DNA of 64,000 nucleotides from Duganella margarita (GTDB taxonomy: Bacteria; Pseudomonadota; Gammaproteobacteria; Burkholderiales; Burkholderiaceae_D), in assembly GCF_009857535.1 (NCBI RefSeq), contig NZ_WWCS01000015.1:1-64000 (forward strand). The letters are read 5' to 3'. Positions within the stretch are counted from its first letter, which is position 1; each line of letters begins with the position of its first letter. The notes beneath the pieces were generated by a model. The model was not told where the DNA came from. It made no database searches and saw only the letters and a list, made by a program, of their open reading frames with translations. The position numbers and the translations under genes are program-made. This document shows positions 11,401 through 18,202 of this stretch, piece by piece.

Positions 11401-12043
11401 CGGCCTGCTGGCCCTGGACCGCAACGGCGACGGCATCATCAACGACGGCAGCGAACTGTTCGGCACCGCAACCACCAGCAGCAGCGGTGGCAAGACCAGC
11501 AATGGCTTTGCGGCGCTGGCCGACATCGACAGCAACCACGATGGCGTAATCGACAGCAAGGATGCACAGTTCGGTAGCCTGCGCGTGTGGGTCGACGCCA
11601 ATGCGGACGGCGTCAGCCAGGCCGACGAACTGAAAACGCTGGCAGCGCTGAACATCGCCAGCCTGACGGTGGCGGCGCAAGGCGTGAAGAACTTCGACCA
11701 CGGCAACTGGATCGGCATGGAATCGAACTACACCAGCACCGATGGCAGCACGTATGCGCTGGCCGACGTCTGGTTCCAGGCAGGACGCGCCAGCGATGTC
11801 AGTGCGCTGAGTTCGGCCATCGGGGGTTACCAGAACAGTACGGCGGCCAGCAGCACGCCGGCCACGACCAAACTGGACACCACGCCGTCTAGCGGCCTCA
11901 GCAACAGCGTGGCCGCGCTGGCCAGCGAGCTGCATCACTACCAGGCAACCACCGCGCTCAGCGGCGTGACCACCGCCACCCGCGACGACGACTGGCTGCG
12001 CAAGCAGCCCAGCGCCAGCCACGGCATCCTGGCGGCGAAGTAA
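2483..12043 (+). CDS. Giant octapeptide-repeat protein with C-terminal FrpC-like calcium-binding module
   Basis: A 3186-aa protein. Residues ~5-2930 are an almost unbroken tandem array of an eight-residue unit with consensus A-L-[ST]-T-x-Q-[IVL]-x (24-nt period), roughly 350 copies. On top of this lies a higher-order 134-residue period marked by E-T-R-D-[IL] motifs and a six-residue unit (such as KSLLPL) that resets the octad phase. Residues ~2934-3075 resemble the calcium-binding region of FrpC/RTX-type proteins: PLVLDLDGLGI, GLLALDRNGDG, GSELFG, then EF-hand-like DxNxDG loops near residues 2979, 3016 and 3038. No signal peptide, membrane segment, RTX nonapeptide or catalytic motif is visible. 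It may be a secreted or surface protein, by analogy with type I-secreted proteins that share the C-terminal module. No type I secretion genes are in the window, and its place between fliR and flgL leaves a flagellar link open. Function unknown. Confidence 0.9.
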   Translation: MTSIIANLNSDQIAAISTEQIAALASEDMQALTSDQLSWFSTDQVRALTTRAVTQLTATTLGGLTTDGIQALRTTQLAAIPTAILSGLTADQLVALTTQDMPALTTSQVAALSASQFAALETDDLRALRTQQVAAINSNQLPALSTDQFTALSTLQLRALGTSAITSLTADQLQSLSSQALQALRTDQLNTLSADQLNTLGTDQIVSLSTVQISALSTTLVAALSGDQVAALETRDLIWLSSQQVRALSGDQLAFLLTDQLHALRTNEIAALLADQISALNTDQLNALTTLSPLNSAQIGGLTADQIAGLTTRTITALSSAQLAAFNGDQIASLTTDQIVALSSLQVSTLTTGMLSQLSTDQLMALETRDVPALTSAQLRALTAEQLVALTTGQLAALSSTMLPSLSPDQISVLNTDQIAALKNLLLLTSAQFAALTTEQLAGLETRDFVALTSAQLSALTPDQIAALTTDQVVLLTSAQVGALTSAVVGQLSTAQIAALETRDIRALTTAQIGALNADQLLALTTDQISALTTDDAKALRPDQLAVMTTAQIVAIKSLLPLTTAQIAALTTDQVAALETKTIATLTSAQLAALGLEQVQALTSDQLVALSTAQMGTLGTTLLSELTPVQLQVLETRDIAALGSAQIGALAVEQLTALTTDQFAALSSAAERGLTADQIAALTTEQIAALQSLAPFSTLQIQALTTLQLVGLESRDLVALTSTQLAALTVDQIHALSPTQIVDLSATQYAGMGTDMLNTLTTDQLILIETRDIAALRTAQVAALATGQLSSLTTDQFNALSSAAVGALSTQQIQVLTSEQLNAMSTLAGITSRQLAAFTTDQISTLSTRNLATLGSSQLGVLTSDQVQALTLAQIVALSGDQFRGLSAAGIAALTSDQIQAIETRDIAVLATQQITKLTSDQIAVLLTEQLAALTTAETAALTTDQIVALTDAQLDALRNLSVLTTAQIRALSSDQLGALNTDDLVTLTSRQLAALSSGQLQALTTDQIVALSTAQVAALSTAAIAALSLDAIAAIETRDIRAMRTAQIARLSTDQVMALTTDQLAAFTTAAVRALTPTQISVLTSEQLTALQLLPLVTKQIVALTSDQIAQMSSSDFARLQTAQLAALSALQASAITSAQMVALGTDQLRALSTATLAALAADRIAALSNGDLAALTTRQIAVLSSDQLAALSTAQLRALTTQEIAALTALQLGTLVDSQLDALQTLAALTTRQLQALTTDQVAHLNLTDLRSLSTRQVASLSNDQVAALGTAQLAGLLNEQLRALSTRAIQALGTEQLASLSGAALSNLSTRQIAALTTDQVVALTTRQITALTTAEVAALTPAQKAVLSSDQIAALPSLASFSTLAIAALTTDQIIALPLATLASLTTRQIAALTTEQTSVLTSDQIVALSTAQVRALSTQQLAALSTDQVQAIEVADLQALSTRQVGGLSTDQVSSLTLAQVAALSTQVISALTTAQVHALSTRQMAALSTLAPLTSKQIGALTTEQIASLASIATLKTSQIAGLTSAQIGALTNSQIAALSTAQVRSLSASALGALTTSQVAAIEAVDIGALSSSQITALNSDQLAALSSTQFAALRTAILASLSTRQIAALSNTQIDSLGSLAPLTTNQVRALTTDQIVSLLLPQIGTLTTRQLRALTSDQLQTLSEDQLVALSSAQVRGLGAALALLTPDQIAELALDDIAALSSAQIVALNTDQVAALTVAQLAAFTSQEIAALTPAQLGALSDAQFAALGSLSGLGTKQIAAMTSDQIIALTPEQIANLKTSQIAALSSTQIQYLSVAQIPALTTAQIRSLANAAIAALTPDQLAALEDADLRAFSTRQIAALGSDQLAALTLAQYSVLTTQEITGLTTRQISWLDNTQLAALASLSALTSNQVRALGSDQINGLSVDQLSSFKTSQLAALTAAQADGLSNAQLIALSTGQVRSLSSALIAHLSETQLTAIETEDFRALSSTQLRALTTDQMGFLLTEQLHALSSASINAFTQAQIGALSAAQLAALGNLADYTTTQIAGLSTDRIQALTADDLALLSTRQIGALTSIQTGVLDATQLAALSGAQLGALSIKGLAGLAVDKLPSIDAEDFAFFKSAQVAALSTAQLAALTSDQFAALSTQSMAGLKAAVLAALSAEQLNALHIVGLSTVQVRALTSEQIAGLSTDQIAALKTSQIAALSNAQAAALTTEQIVALETGDLLAMNTRALQALTVDQIAAIEGQDLAALKSAQIAALTSDQFGALTNDQISFLSTTAIAGLTVNQVHSLSTGQVAGLTGGQLRALSTKAIAALDASQFGAIEAADMAALSTAQIVALGTADIQIISNDQLQGLTSAQVRALSTAQVAALSSAQLALLPIGWLSTRQLPALSTDNLSALDDSQLSNLSTIQIASLSSQQIATLTNHQIQALSVAQWRAMSTAAIRALSSDQLAAMEQEDLAGLKTNQFAALSTLQISLLSLDQMSQLSTAEIAAMTAAQIKTLSTDQLAALNSLTPLTTLQFSGLTSEQLQSLDPTHIATLKTSQVAALTKTQLQTLGTEQIIALSTAQTRALALAALAGLSTDQISAMEAEDVAALSSAQLAMLNTTQVATLNVDQLASLKSSQLPGLTAADLKALSTDQLNALVTLGTLNDSQVAGLTTDQLGALDDDSFLSLRSAQMAALKAAQVAALSTDQLANLTTQQASGLTLTYLTTDQFPLLSLTAISGLTSTQIGTLKTTQLSVLTATQLSALSTRALSALSVNQIKGLTTDQLSGMTTLAGFTTLQIPGLTSDQVAALSDSLFDTLTTRQLSALATMQVAGMTTTQIATLSTADLGALSVVALNAFNSDQITALDATDMAALKTAQLVGLKAATVQLFSADQFKALTTGQLKSLISTQLKAITTDQLAALSMTQATALLANPAKASLSTDQLAALTASPLVLDLDGLGINTLNISAGVTFDIRADGTKVNTGWVGSGDGLLALDRNGDGIINDGSELFGTATTSSSGGKTSNGFAALADIDSNHDGVIDSKDAQFGSLRVWVDANADGVSQADELKTLAALNIASLTVAAQGVKNFDHGNWIGMESNYTSTDGSTYALADVWFQAGRASDVSALSSAIGGYQNSTAASSTPATTKLDTTPSSGLSNSVAALASELHHYQATTALSGVTTATRDDDWLRKQPSASHGILAAK
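2495..11275 (+). repeat. 24-nt tandem coding repeat with a 402-nt super-repeat
   Basis: The DNA encoding the octads repeats with a 24-base period. The ET(R)D landmark codon falls at 3179, 3581, 3983, 4385, 4787, 5189 and 5591, exactly 402 bases apart each time. It then falls at 5990, 6392-equivalent and 6794 after a single-codon loss. Units diverge in sequence, with third-position variation and exchange of Q-I/Q-V/Q-L, so this is an old array under protein-level selection and not a recent slippage expansion. Confidence 0.9.
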
Positions 12044-12080
12044 CAGCACCCGCCCTGCTCCGGCGGGGCGCAGCAACAAA

Positions 12081-12111
12081 AACGGCCAGCTTGCAAGCTG
12101 GCCGTTTTTTT
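12081..12111. terminator. Bidirectional intrinsic terminator between the giant gene and flgL
   Basis: A perfect 13-base inverted repeat (AACGGCCAGCTTG and its complement, 12081-12106) is flanked by an A-run at 12078-12082 and a T-run at 12105-12111. It can end transcription of the repeat gene coming from the left and of the flg operon coming from the right. It is the only notable element in the 95-base gap. Confidence 0.93.
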
Positions 12112-12138
12112 ATGGCAGAAAAAACTTCGTGGTTAAAA

Positions 12139-13413
12139 TTAGCTGATGTAATTAAACAGCGACAGGCCCGACATCGTGGTGAACGATTTCTGCGCCGCCG
12201 TCAGCGTGGTCTGTTGCTGGGTGAACAGCGAAATCGCCGCCGTGTAATCCAGATCCTGCAAGGTCGACAGCGTGCTGGCGTACTGCAGGCCGGCGTCATC
12301 GCCCGAACTATCCAGATAGTCCAGTTCCTTGAGCCGCGCCCCGACCGCCGAGTTGACCGCCGACACGTTGGCGGCGGCGTTGTCGATATTCACCTGCAAC
12401 TGGTTCAGCATATTGTTCAGGCTGGCCTGGTTGGCCGGGCCGGAGCCCGGCTGGCGCAGCTGGTCGATGAAACCCTGCACCGTGGTAAACACCGACTGCT
12501 TGGTCGACGGCTCGACCGTGAAGCTGTCGCCATCGGCCGGATCGCCCTTGACGTCGAACTGCACGCCGTCAAACGAGATGTTCTGGCCGCTGACATAGGC
12601 CTGCGGCACGGCCGGCACCGGCGTCGGCGGCACCGGCACCGGATTGGCCGGATCGGTCATGTCGGTCACGGTGTAGGTGGTGGCCTTGGGCACGCCCGGC
12701 GTGGCCGGCACCACCTGGAAACTGATCTGGTAATTGTGGCCCGGCAGCACCTGGGTGGCATCCTTGACCGAGCCGGCGCTGATGATGCCGCTGCCGCCGC
12801 GGCCGACATTGCCCGGGTCCGGCTTGGTGACAAAGGTGCCGTTGCCGGTCTGGTTGGCCTCGAACACGGCGGAACCGGAATCGGTAATCGGTACGGTGCG
12901 GGTGGTGCCCACTTGCAGCGAACGCTGGCCCTGGTCGCCCTGGTAGTCGGCGCCGGTGGCGGTTTTGGTGAACGGCAAGGTGGTCGACTTGTAGCCGGAG
13001 AACACATAGCCGCCGACGCCGTCGGCGGTGTTGGCGATGCCCATCAGGTCGGCCAGCTTGCCTTCCAGTTCGATCGCCACCGACTCGCGGTCGGCGTCGG
13101 TGTAGGTGCCGTTGCCCGATTTGACCGCCAGATCCTTGATGTCCTGCAGCAGCGAAGTGGTGCTGGACAGCGCGGTGGTCTCGATGCCCAGCACGCCCTT
13201 GGCGTTGGAGCGGTTGGTGGCCAGCTGGGTGTTGAGCGACTGCGACTGCGTCACTTCCAGCGCGCGCGAACTGGCGATCGGATCGTCGGCCGCGGTCAGG
13301 TTCTTGCGGCCGGTCGATAGCTGCTGCTGCGTGCGCGCCATGGCCGAACTCAGCGACGTGATCTGCATCGAGCCGGTGTCGAAAATTGTTCTGGTGCTGA
13401 TGCGCATAACCAT
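12139..13413 (-). CDS. flgL: Hook-filament junction protein FlgL (HAP3)
   Basis: FlgL is the second of two junction proteins between hook and filament. The 424-aa product begins MVMRISTRTIFDTG and shows the flagellin-like N-terminal coiled-coil (ARTQQQLSTGRKNLTAADDP) and C-terminal coiled-coil (NSAVGARLKELDYLDSS) regions. The first ATG is preferred because AGGGGAG lies five bases before it. The variable middle is Gly/Pro/Thr-rich. The gene is last in the flgBCDEFGHIJKL series and 16 bases downstream of flgK. Confidence 0.96.
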   Translation of the reverse strand: MVMRISTRTIFDTGSMQITSLSSAMARTQQQLSTGRKNLTAADDPIASSRALEVTQSQSLNTQLATNRSNAKGVLGIETTALSSTTSLLQDIKDLAVKSGNGTYTDADRESVAIELEGKLADLMGIANTADGVGGYVFSGYKSTTLPFTKTATGADYQGDQGQRSLQVGTTRTVPITDSGSAVFEANQTGNGTFVTKPDPGNVGRGGSGIISAGSVKDATQVLPGHNYQISFQVVPATPGVPKATTYTVTDMTDPANPVPVPPTPVPAVPQAYVSGQNISFDGVQFDVKGDPADGDSFTVEPSTKQSVFTTVQGFIDQLRQPGSGPANQASLNNMLNQLQVNIDNAAANVSAVNSAVGARLKELDYLDSSGDDAGLQYASTLSTLQDLDYTAAISLFTQQQTTLTAAQKSFTTMSGLSLFNYIS

Positions 13414-13429
13414 AGAGCTCCCCTATTCC

Positions 13430-15376
13430 TTAATTGCCGATGCTGAGCAAAGTATCAAATAACTGGCTGGCCACCTGCATCACCTTGCCGCTGGCCTGGT
13501 AGGCCTGCTGGTAACGCAGCAGATTGGCCGCTTCTTCGTCCAGATTGACGCCCGACACGCTTTGCTGCGCGGCGGTGGCCTGCTTGACCGACGCATCAGC
13601 GGAGGTGCTGCTGATCTGCGCCTCGCGCGCCTTGGTGCCGACGAAGTTGACCATCTGCGCGTAGCTGGTCTGGAAGGTGGCGGTGCCGTTGTTCATCACG
13701 TTCTTGGTCTGCAGGCCGGCCAGCAGCGCGCCGTTGCGGCTGTCGCCGACGCCGCTGGTGTTGGGGCCGACCGTGAAGGTGTCCTTGTCGACCGGGGTGC
13801 CGCTGATGGCGAAATTCACGCCGCCGAAGCTGATGCTGGCGCCGTCCGTGTACAGCACCGGCGTGCCGGCCGGGTACACGGTCGGCGTGCCGTTGACGGT
13901 GACCGTCACATCCTGGCCGGCCGGGAAACCGGACAGCGTGCCGCTGGCCTTGTCGAAGGTCAGCGTGGACGGCGCGGTCAGCGCGTTGCCGGCGGTCAGA
14001 TAGTTTTTGTCAACGCTGCCGGCGGTGATCTTGGCGTTGCCGGCGTTGGCGGTCGCGGCCGAAGTGGCGATCGGCGCCGCCAGCGCGATCTTGGTGGTGT
14101 CGGTGATCGCCACCGACAGGCTGGTGGCGGCGTTGTAGGTCGGCCGTACCAGGAAGTTGTCTTTGGCCTGCGGCGTGCCGCTGAAGGTGTAGGTGACGCC
14201 GTCGATTTCCTGCGGCGAGCCGGTCACCGCCGTGACCTTGCCGTCGCTCTTGCGGGTGACGTTGTAATTGGTGCCGTCGTAATCGACGCTGTAATCGCTG
14301 GCGGTCAGTGCCGACCCATCGGTCACCACCGCCGTGACTTCGGCCGTGCTGGCCGGCGAGTTGCGCGTACTGGTGCCGACATAGGCCTGGATCGGGTTGA
14401 AGAAATTGGTGCCCAGGTCGCCGTTCTGGTCCTGCCCCAGCACGTGCTGGGCATTGAAGGCGGTGGCCAGGCTGGCGGCCACCTGCCCCAGCGCGTTTTG
14501 CGCCTTGTCCAGCGCACCGTTGCGGAACTCCATCAGGCCGCCCATCTGGCCGCCGGTGAAGACGCTGTCCGGCAACGCACTGAAGTTGCCGTTGGACGAC
14601 TGGTAGCCGATCGTCACGCGGCTGACGTCGGTCGGCGAACTGGCGGTGGCCAGCTGGAACGGCTGGTTGCCCACCACCAGCGGCTGGCCGGTGCCGAACT
14701 GCACGTTGAGCATATTGTTGTCGCCCGGCGTGACGTTGATTTTGACCAGCTTGTTCAGCTCGGTCAGCATCTGGTCGCGCTTGTCCAGCAGGTCGTTCGG
14801 CGCGGCCTGGTCGGTGGTCAGCCCGGCGATGGTGTTGTTGATCGCGGCGATCTGCGTAGCGTAGGAATTGATTTCGTTGACGCTGGAGGTGATCGTCGAA
14901 TTGACGCCGGCGCTGATTTCGGTCAGCTTGGCGCTCATGTCCTGGAAGCGCGACGCCAGCGACTGCGCGTTCGACAGCAGCGACTGGCGCGCCGCGGCCG
15001 AAGCCGGATTGGCGGTGGCGTCCTGCACGCCGCTGAAGAAGTCCTGCAGCGCCGGCGACAGGCCGGCGGTCGGATCGGCCAGCAGGTTGTCGATCTGGCT
15101 GATCTGGCCGCTATACGCGTCCAGCGACGCCTGGTTGGCCTCGGCGCTGCGCAGCGAGGTGGCCAGGAAATTATCGTAATAGCGACGCACAGCCTGGATC
15201 TCGGTACCGGTGCCCACGTAGCCGAAGCCCTGGTACTGGGTACCGGTATCGCCCTGGATGGCCACCTGGCGGTTGTAGCCGGCCGTATTGGCGTTGGTGA
15301 TGTTGTTGCCGGTCGTCGATAAGCCAACCTGGGCAGCCAACAAACCGCTTTTACCGATGCTGAGAAGACTGGACAT
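13430..15376 (-). CDS. flgK: Hook-associated protein FlgK (HAP1)
   Basis: FlgK joins the hook to FlgL. The 648-aa protein has the conserved N-terminal block LLSIGKSGLLAAQVGLSTTG-NNITNANTAGYNRQ and the C-terminal block GVNLDEEAANLLRYQQAYQASGKV, which pair as coiled coils in the assembled junction. The middle contains a long Thr/Ala/Asp-rich surface domain, making it longer than the enteric protein (~550 aa) but usual for Oxalobacteraceae. Preceded by flgJ with a ~50-base spacer. Confidence 0.97.
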   Translation of the reverse strand: MSSLLSIGKSGLLAAQVGLSTTGNNITNANTAGYNRQVAIQGDTGTQYQGFGYVGTGTEIQAVRRYYDNFLATSLRSAEANQASLDAYSGQISQIDNLLADPTAGLSPALQDFFSGVQDATANPASAAARQSLLSNAQSLASRFQDMSAKLTEISAGVNSTITSSVNEINSYATQIAAINNTIAGLTTDQAAPNDLLDKRDQMLTELNKLVKINVTPGDNNMLNVQFGTGQPLVVGNQPFQLATASSPTDVSRVTIGYQSSNGNFSALPDSVFTGGQMGGLMEFRNGALDKAQNALGQVAASLATAFNAQHVLGQDQNGDLGTNFFNPIQAYVGTSTRNSPASTAEVTAVVTDGSALTASDYSVDYDGTNYNVTRKSDGKVTAVTGSPQEIDGVTYTFSGTPQAKDNFLVRPTYNAATSLSVAITDTTKIALAAPIATSAATANAGNAKITAGSVDKNYLTAGNALTAPSTLTFDKASGTLSGFPAGQDVTVTVNGTPTVYPAGTPVLYTDGASISFGGVNFAISGTPVDKDTFTVGPNTSGVGDSRNGALLAGLQTKNVMNNGTATFQTSYAQMVNFVGTKAREAQISSTSADASVKQATAAQQSVSGVNLDEEAANLLRYQQAYQASGKVMQVASQLFDTLLSIGN

Positions 15377-15430
15377 GATATGTTTAACTCTATGTTATGC
15401 GTGTTAACGGCAAACCGCCGAAAAACTTGA

Positions 15431-16402
15431 TTACCCCGCCAGCGAGCGCTTGATGATGCTGGTCAGCTTGGAGGCGTAATTCGGATCGGTGGCGTAGCCG
15501 GCCTTCTGCAAGCCCTGGGCAAAGCTGCTGGCGTCGCCTGCGCTGGCCAGCACTTTTTCATAGCGGGGGTTACTCACAAGCAATTTCCCGTAATCCTTGA
15601 AACTGTCGGCATAGCTGTCGTAGGCGCGGAAACGCTCGACCTTGGTCTGCGCCTTGCCATTAACGTATTCGGTGGTGGTGGCCTCGACCACCTTGCCTTT
15701 CCAGTCGGCGCTGGCCTTGATGCCGAACAGGTTGTGGCTGTTGGTGCCGTCGCGGCCCTTGATCTCGCGCTTGCCCCAGCCGGACTCCAGCGCCGCCTGG
15801 CCCAGCATGAACTTGGCCGGGATGCCGGTGGCCTTGCTGGCCTCTTCCGCGTGCGCCGCCAGTTTTTCCTGGAAGCTGCGCACGTGCGGCGCCTGCGACC
15901 CTTTATTGGTGCTGGTGGCGTCGGTGCTGGTGGCGGCGGTCGTGGTCGCTGCGGCATTGCCGCCGGCGGCGGCGATCGCGCGTTGCAGCTTGGCGTCCAT
16001 CAGGCTGGCCACGCCGGCAAAGCTGCCGGCATTGGCGCCATTGCCGCTGTCGGCGGCCTCGCCGCTGAGCGCCAGCGCTTGCGCGTCGGTCTGCTTGTTG
16101 AGCTGGCGCACCAGCATGTCGGCCAGGCCGATGCCCTTTTTGGCGATGCTCTGGCTGGTCTGCTGGTCCTGCATGGTCTGGAACATCTTGGTCTGCGCAC
16201 TGTCCGTCAGCCCGTCCTGCGGAGTCGCCTCGCGCATGCTCTTCATCATCATGTTGACGAACATGGCTTCAAACTGGGTGGCGGCGGTCTTCAGCGCGGC
16301 CGGGCTGCCGGCGCGGGCCGACTGCTTGAGGCTGCCCATATCGCGCACATCCAGCGCAAACTTGCCACTCAGGTCGGTATTGGTCGAAGTTGGACTGGTC
16401 AT
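15431..16402 (-). CDS. flgJ: FlgJ: rod cap protein with C-terminal peptidoglycan hydrolase domain
   Basis: Dual-domain FlgJ. Residues ~1-120 are the rod-capping domain (AATQFEAMFVNMMMKSMREATP). Residues ~165-323 are a glucosaminidase-type muramidase domain with the catalytic-Glu motif QAALESGWGKREIKG and the downstream NLFGIKASADWKGK and YDSYADSFKDYGKLL blocks. It opens the cell wall so the rod can pass. A low-complexity Ala/Thr linker joins the domains. Length 323 aa is typical of beta/gammaproteobacterial dual-domain FlgJ. Confidence 0.97.
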   Translation of the reverse strand: MTSPTSTNTDLSGKFALDVRDMGSLKQSARAGSPAALKTAATQFEAMFVNMMMKSMREATPQDGLTDSAQTKMFQTMQDQQTSQSIAKKGIGLADMLVRQLNKQTDAQALALSGEAADSGNGANAGSFAGVASLMDAKLQRAIAAAGGNAAATTTAATSTDATSTNKGSQAPHVRSFQEKLAAHAEEASKATGIPAKFMLGQAALESGWGKREIKGRDGTNSHNLFGIKASADWKGKVVEATTTEYVNGKAQTKVERFRAYDSYADSFKDYGKLLVSNPRYEKVLASAGDASSFAQGLQKAGYATDPNYASKLTSIIKRSLAG

Positions 16403-16414
16403 GGTCGTACCTGC

Positions 16415-17539
16415 TTAAATGATTTCCAGTTCGGCGTGCAGCGAACCTGCCGCCTTCATCGCCTGTAAGATCGACAGCAGGTCCTGCGGCGTCGCGCCGA
16501 TGGCGTTGAGCGCCTTGACCACATCGGCCAGCGAGGCGCCGCCCTTGACCAGCATCACCTTGCCGCCATCGGCCTTGATCGCCACTTGCGGATTCTGCGT
16601 GACCACCGTGCGGCCGCCCGACAACGGGTTCGGCTGGCTGACGGACGTGTCGGCATTGACCGATACTGACAGATTACCGTGGGAAATGGCGCACGTATCC
16701 AGCGTCACGGCGCGGTTCATCACCACCGAGCCGGTGCGGGCGTTCATGATCACCTTGGCCTGCTGCTCGGCCGGATTGACTTGCATGTCCTGCAGCGTGC
16801 CGATGAAGCTCACGCGCTGGTCGCTGCTGCTGGGCGCCTGCACCCGGATCACGCGGCTGTCCAGCGCGTAGGCGATGCCGGCGCCATATTTGTCGTTGAT
16901 GGCCTCGACCACGCGGCTGGCGGTGGCGAAGTCGGCGCTGTTGAGTTCCAGCTTGATCATATTGCCTTCGCCCAGATTCGAGGCGACAGCGCGCTCGACC
17001 GTTGCACCGCCGGAAATCTTGCCCACGCTCAGGTGGTTGACGGTCAGCGAACTGCCGCCGCCACCGCCGCCGGCCTGCACGCCGACGCCGCCGACCAGCA
17101 CATTGCCCTGCGCCATGCCGTAGACCTGGCCGTCGGCGCCTTTCAGCGGCGTCATCAGCAGCGTGCCGCCGCGCAAGCTCTTGGCGTTGCCCATCGACGA
17201 CACTGTGATGTCCAGCTGTTGGCCCGGCTGCGCAAACGGCGGCAGCGTGGCCGTCACCATCACGGCGGCAACGTTTTTCAGCTGCAACTGGGTGCCGCCC
17301 TGCGGCAGGTTGACGCCCAGCTGCTGCAGCATGGAGACCACGCTTTGCACGGTGAACGGCGTCTGCGTGGTCTGGTCGCCCGAACCGTCGAGGCCGACCA
17401 CCAGGCCATAGCCCAGCAATTGGTTGTTGCGCACGCCGGCGATGCTGGCCAGGTCCTTGATGCGCTCGGCCTGGGTCAGCGGCGCGGCCAGCGCCAGGCA
17501 GACCAGCAGAGCGGATTTGAGGGAAGTTTTCATGGTCAT
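16415..17539 (-). CDS. flgI: Flagellar P-ring protein FlgI
   Basis: FlgI forms the periplasmic P-ring bushing around the rod. The 374-aa precursor has a signal peptide (SALLVCLALAAPLTQA-E) and the characteristic ERIKDLASIAGVRNNQLLGYGLVVGLDGSGDQ block, followed by PFTVQSVVSMLQQLGVNLP. The C-terminus has the ADVVKALNAIGATPQDLLSILQAMKAAGSL pattern. The start overlaps the flgH stop (TGATGA arrangement); ATG 17533 is an alternative start two codons later. Confidence 0.97.
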   Translation of the reverse strand: MTMKTSLKSALLVCLALAAPLTQAERIKDLASIAGVRNNQLLGYGLVVGLDGSGDQTTQTPFTVQSVVSMLQQLGVNLPQGGTQLQLKNVAAVMVTATLPPFAQPGQQLDITVSSMGNAKSLRGGTLLMTPLKGADGQVYGMAQGNVLVGGVGVQAGGGGGGSSLTVNHLSVGKISGGATVERAVASNLGEGNMIKLELNSADFATASRVVEAINDKYGAGIAYALDSRVIRVQAPSSSDQRVSFIGTLQDMQVNPAEQQAKVIMNARTGSVVMNRAVTLDTCAISHGNLSVSVNADTSVSQPNPLSGGRTVVTQNPQVAIKADGGKVMLVKGGASLADVVKALNAIGATPQDLLSILQAMKAAGSLHAELEII

Positions 17540-18192
17540 CAGAACGGCAGCAGACTTTGGAAGAAGCGCGACGCCATCGACGACAGCTCGGCGCGGTCGA
17601 TGTGATTGGCGGTGCGGTACTCGACGCGCGCATCGGCCACGGCGGTCGACTGCACGCTGTTGCCGGTGGCGATGCTGTCCGGATTGATCATGCCGGAGAA
17701 GCGGATGTATTCGGTGCCCTTGTTCATGCCGATCTGCTTTTCGCCGGCGACGATCAGGTTGCCGTTGCCCAGCACTTCCACCACCGTGATGCCCATGGTG
17801 CCGGTGAAGGCGTTGCTGGCGGTCTGGTTGTCGCCATCGGTGTAGGTGTTGGTGGTGGCGGCCGTCAATGGATTGCCGAAGGTGCTGCTCAGCTTGCCAG
17901 GCAAGGTGGCGCTGACGCTGCCCGACTTGTTGCCGCTGGCGGTGCCGGCCTTGTTGGCCGAGGTGCGCTCGGTGATGACCAGCGTCAGCACATCGCCCAC
18001 GTGGCGCGCACGGCGGTCTTCGAACACCGGACGGAACGCGGCCGGCTGGTAGATGGCGCCGTTGTTGGGCACCGCCTGCATCTGCTCGGTGGTCAGCGGA
18101 CGCGCCGTCATCGGCGCGCTGACGATCGAGGTCGGCGTCGCAGCGCAGGCGCTCAACAGAACTGCGGTAACAAGGGGGATGGCGTGTTTCAT
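17539..18192 (-). CDS. flgH: Flagellar L-ring lipoprotein FlgH
   Basis: FlgH is the outer-membrane L-ring lipoprotein. It has a short signal peptide ending in the lipobox LSAC, and family blocks such as SLFEDRRARHVGDVLTLVITERTSANK and GEKQIGMNKGTEYIRFSGMINP. ATG 18192 is chosen over ATG 18198 because the AAGGA ribosome site is only one base from the upstream ATG but seven from this one. Length ~217 aa is normal. Confidence 0.95.
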   Translation of the reverse strand: MKHAIPLVTAVLLSACAATPTSIVSAPMTARPLTTEQMQAVPNNGAIYQPAAFRPVFEDRRARHVGDVLTLVITERTSANKAGTASGNKSGSVSATLPGKLSSTFGNPLTAATTNTYTDGDNQTASNAFTGTMGITVVEVLGNGNLIVAGEKQIGMNKGTEYIRFSGMINPDSIATGNSVQSTAVADARVEYRTANHIDRAELSSMASRFFQSLLPF

Positions 18193-18202
18193 GATCATGT
18201 CC

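Noticed and set aside
2444..12079. Very long open frames on the minus strand opposite the giant repeat gene (up to ~1570 codons)
   Set aside because: They mirror the 24-base repeat in antisense. The products are Gly/Arg/Gln-rich or Ser/Ala/Trp-rich low complexity, with no start signals. The plus frame has the ribosome site, terminator and recognisable C-terminal module.
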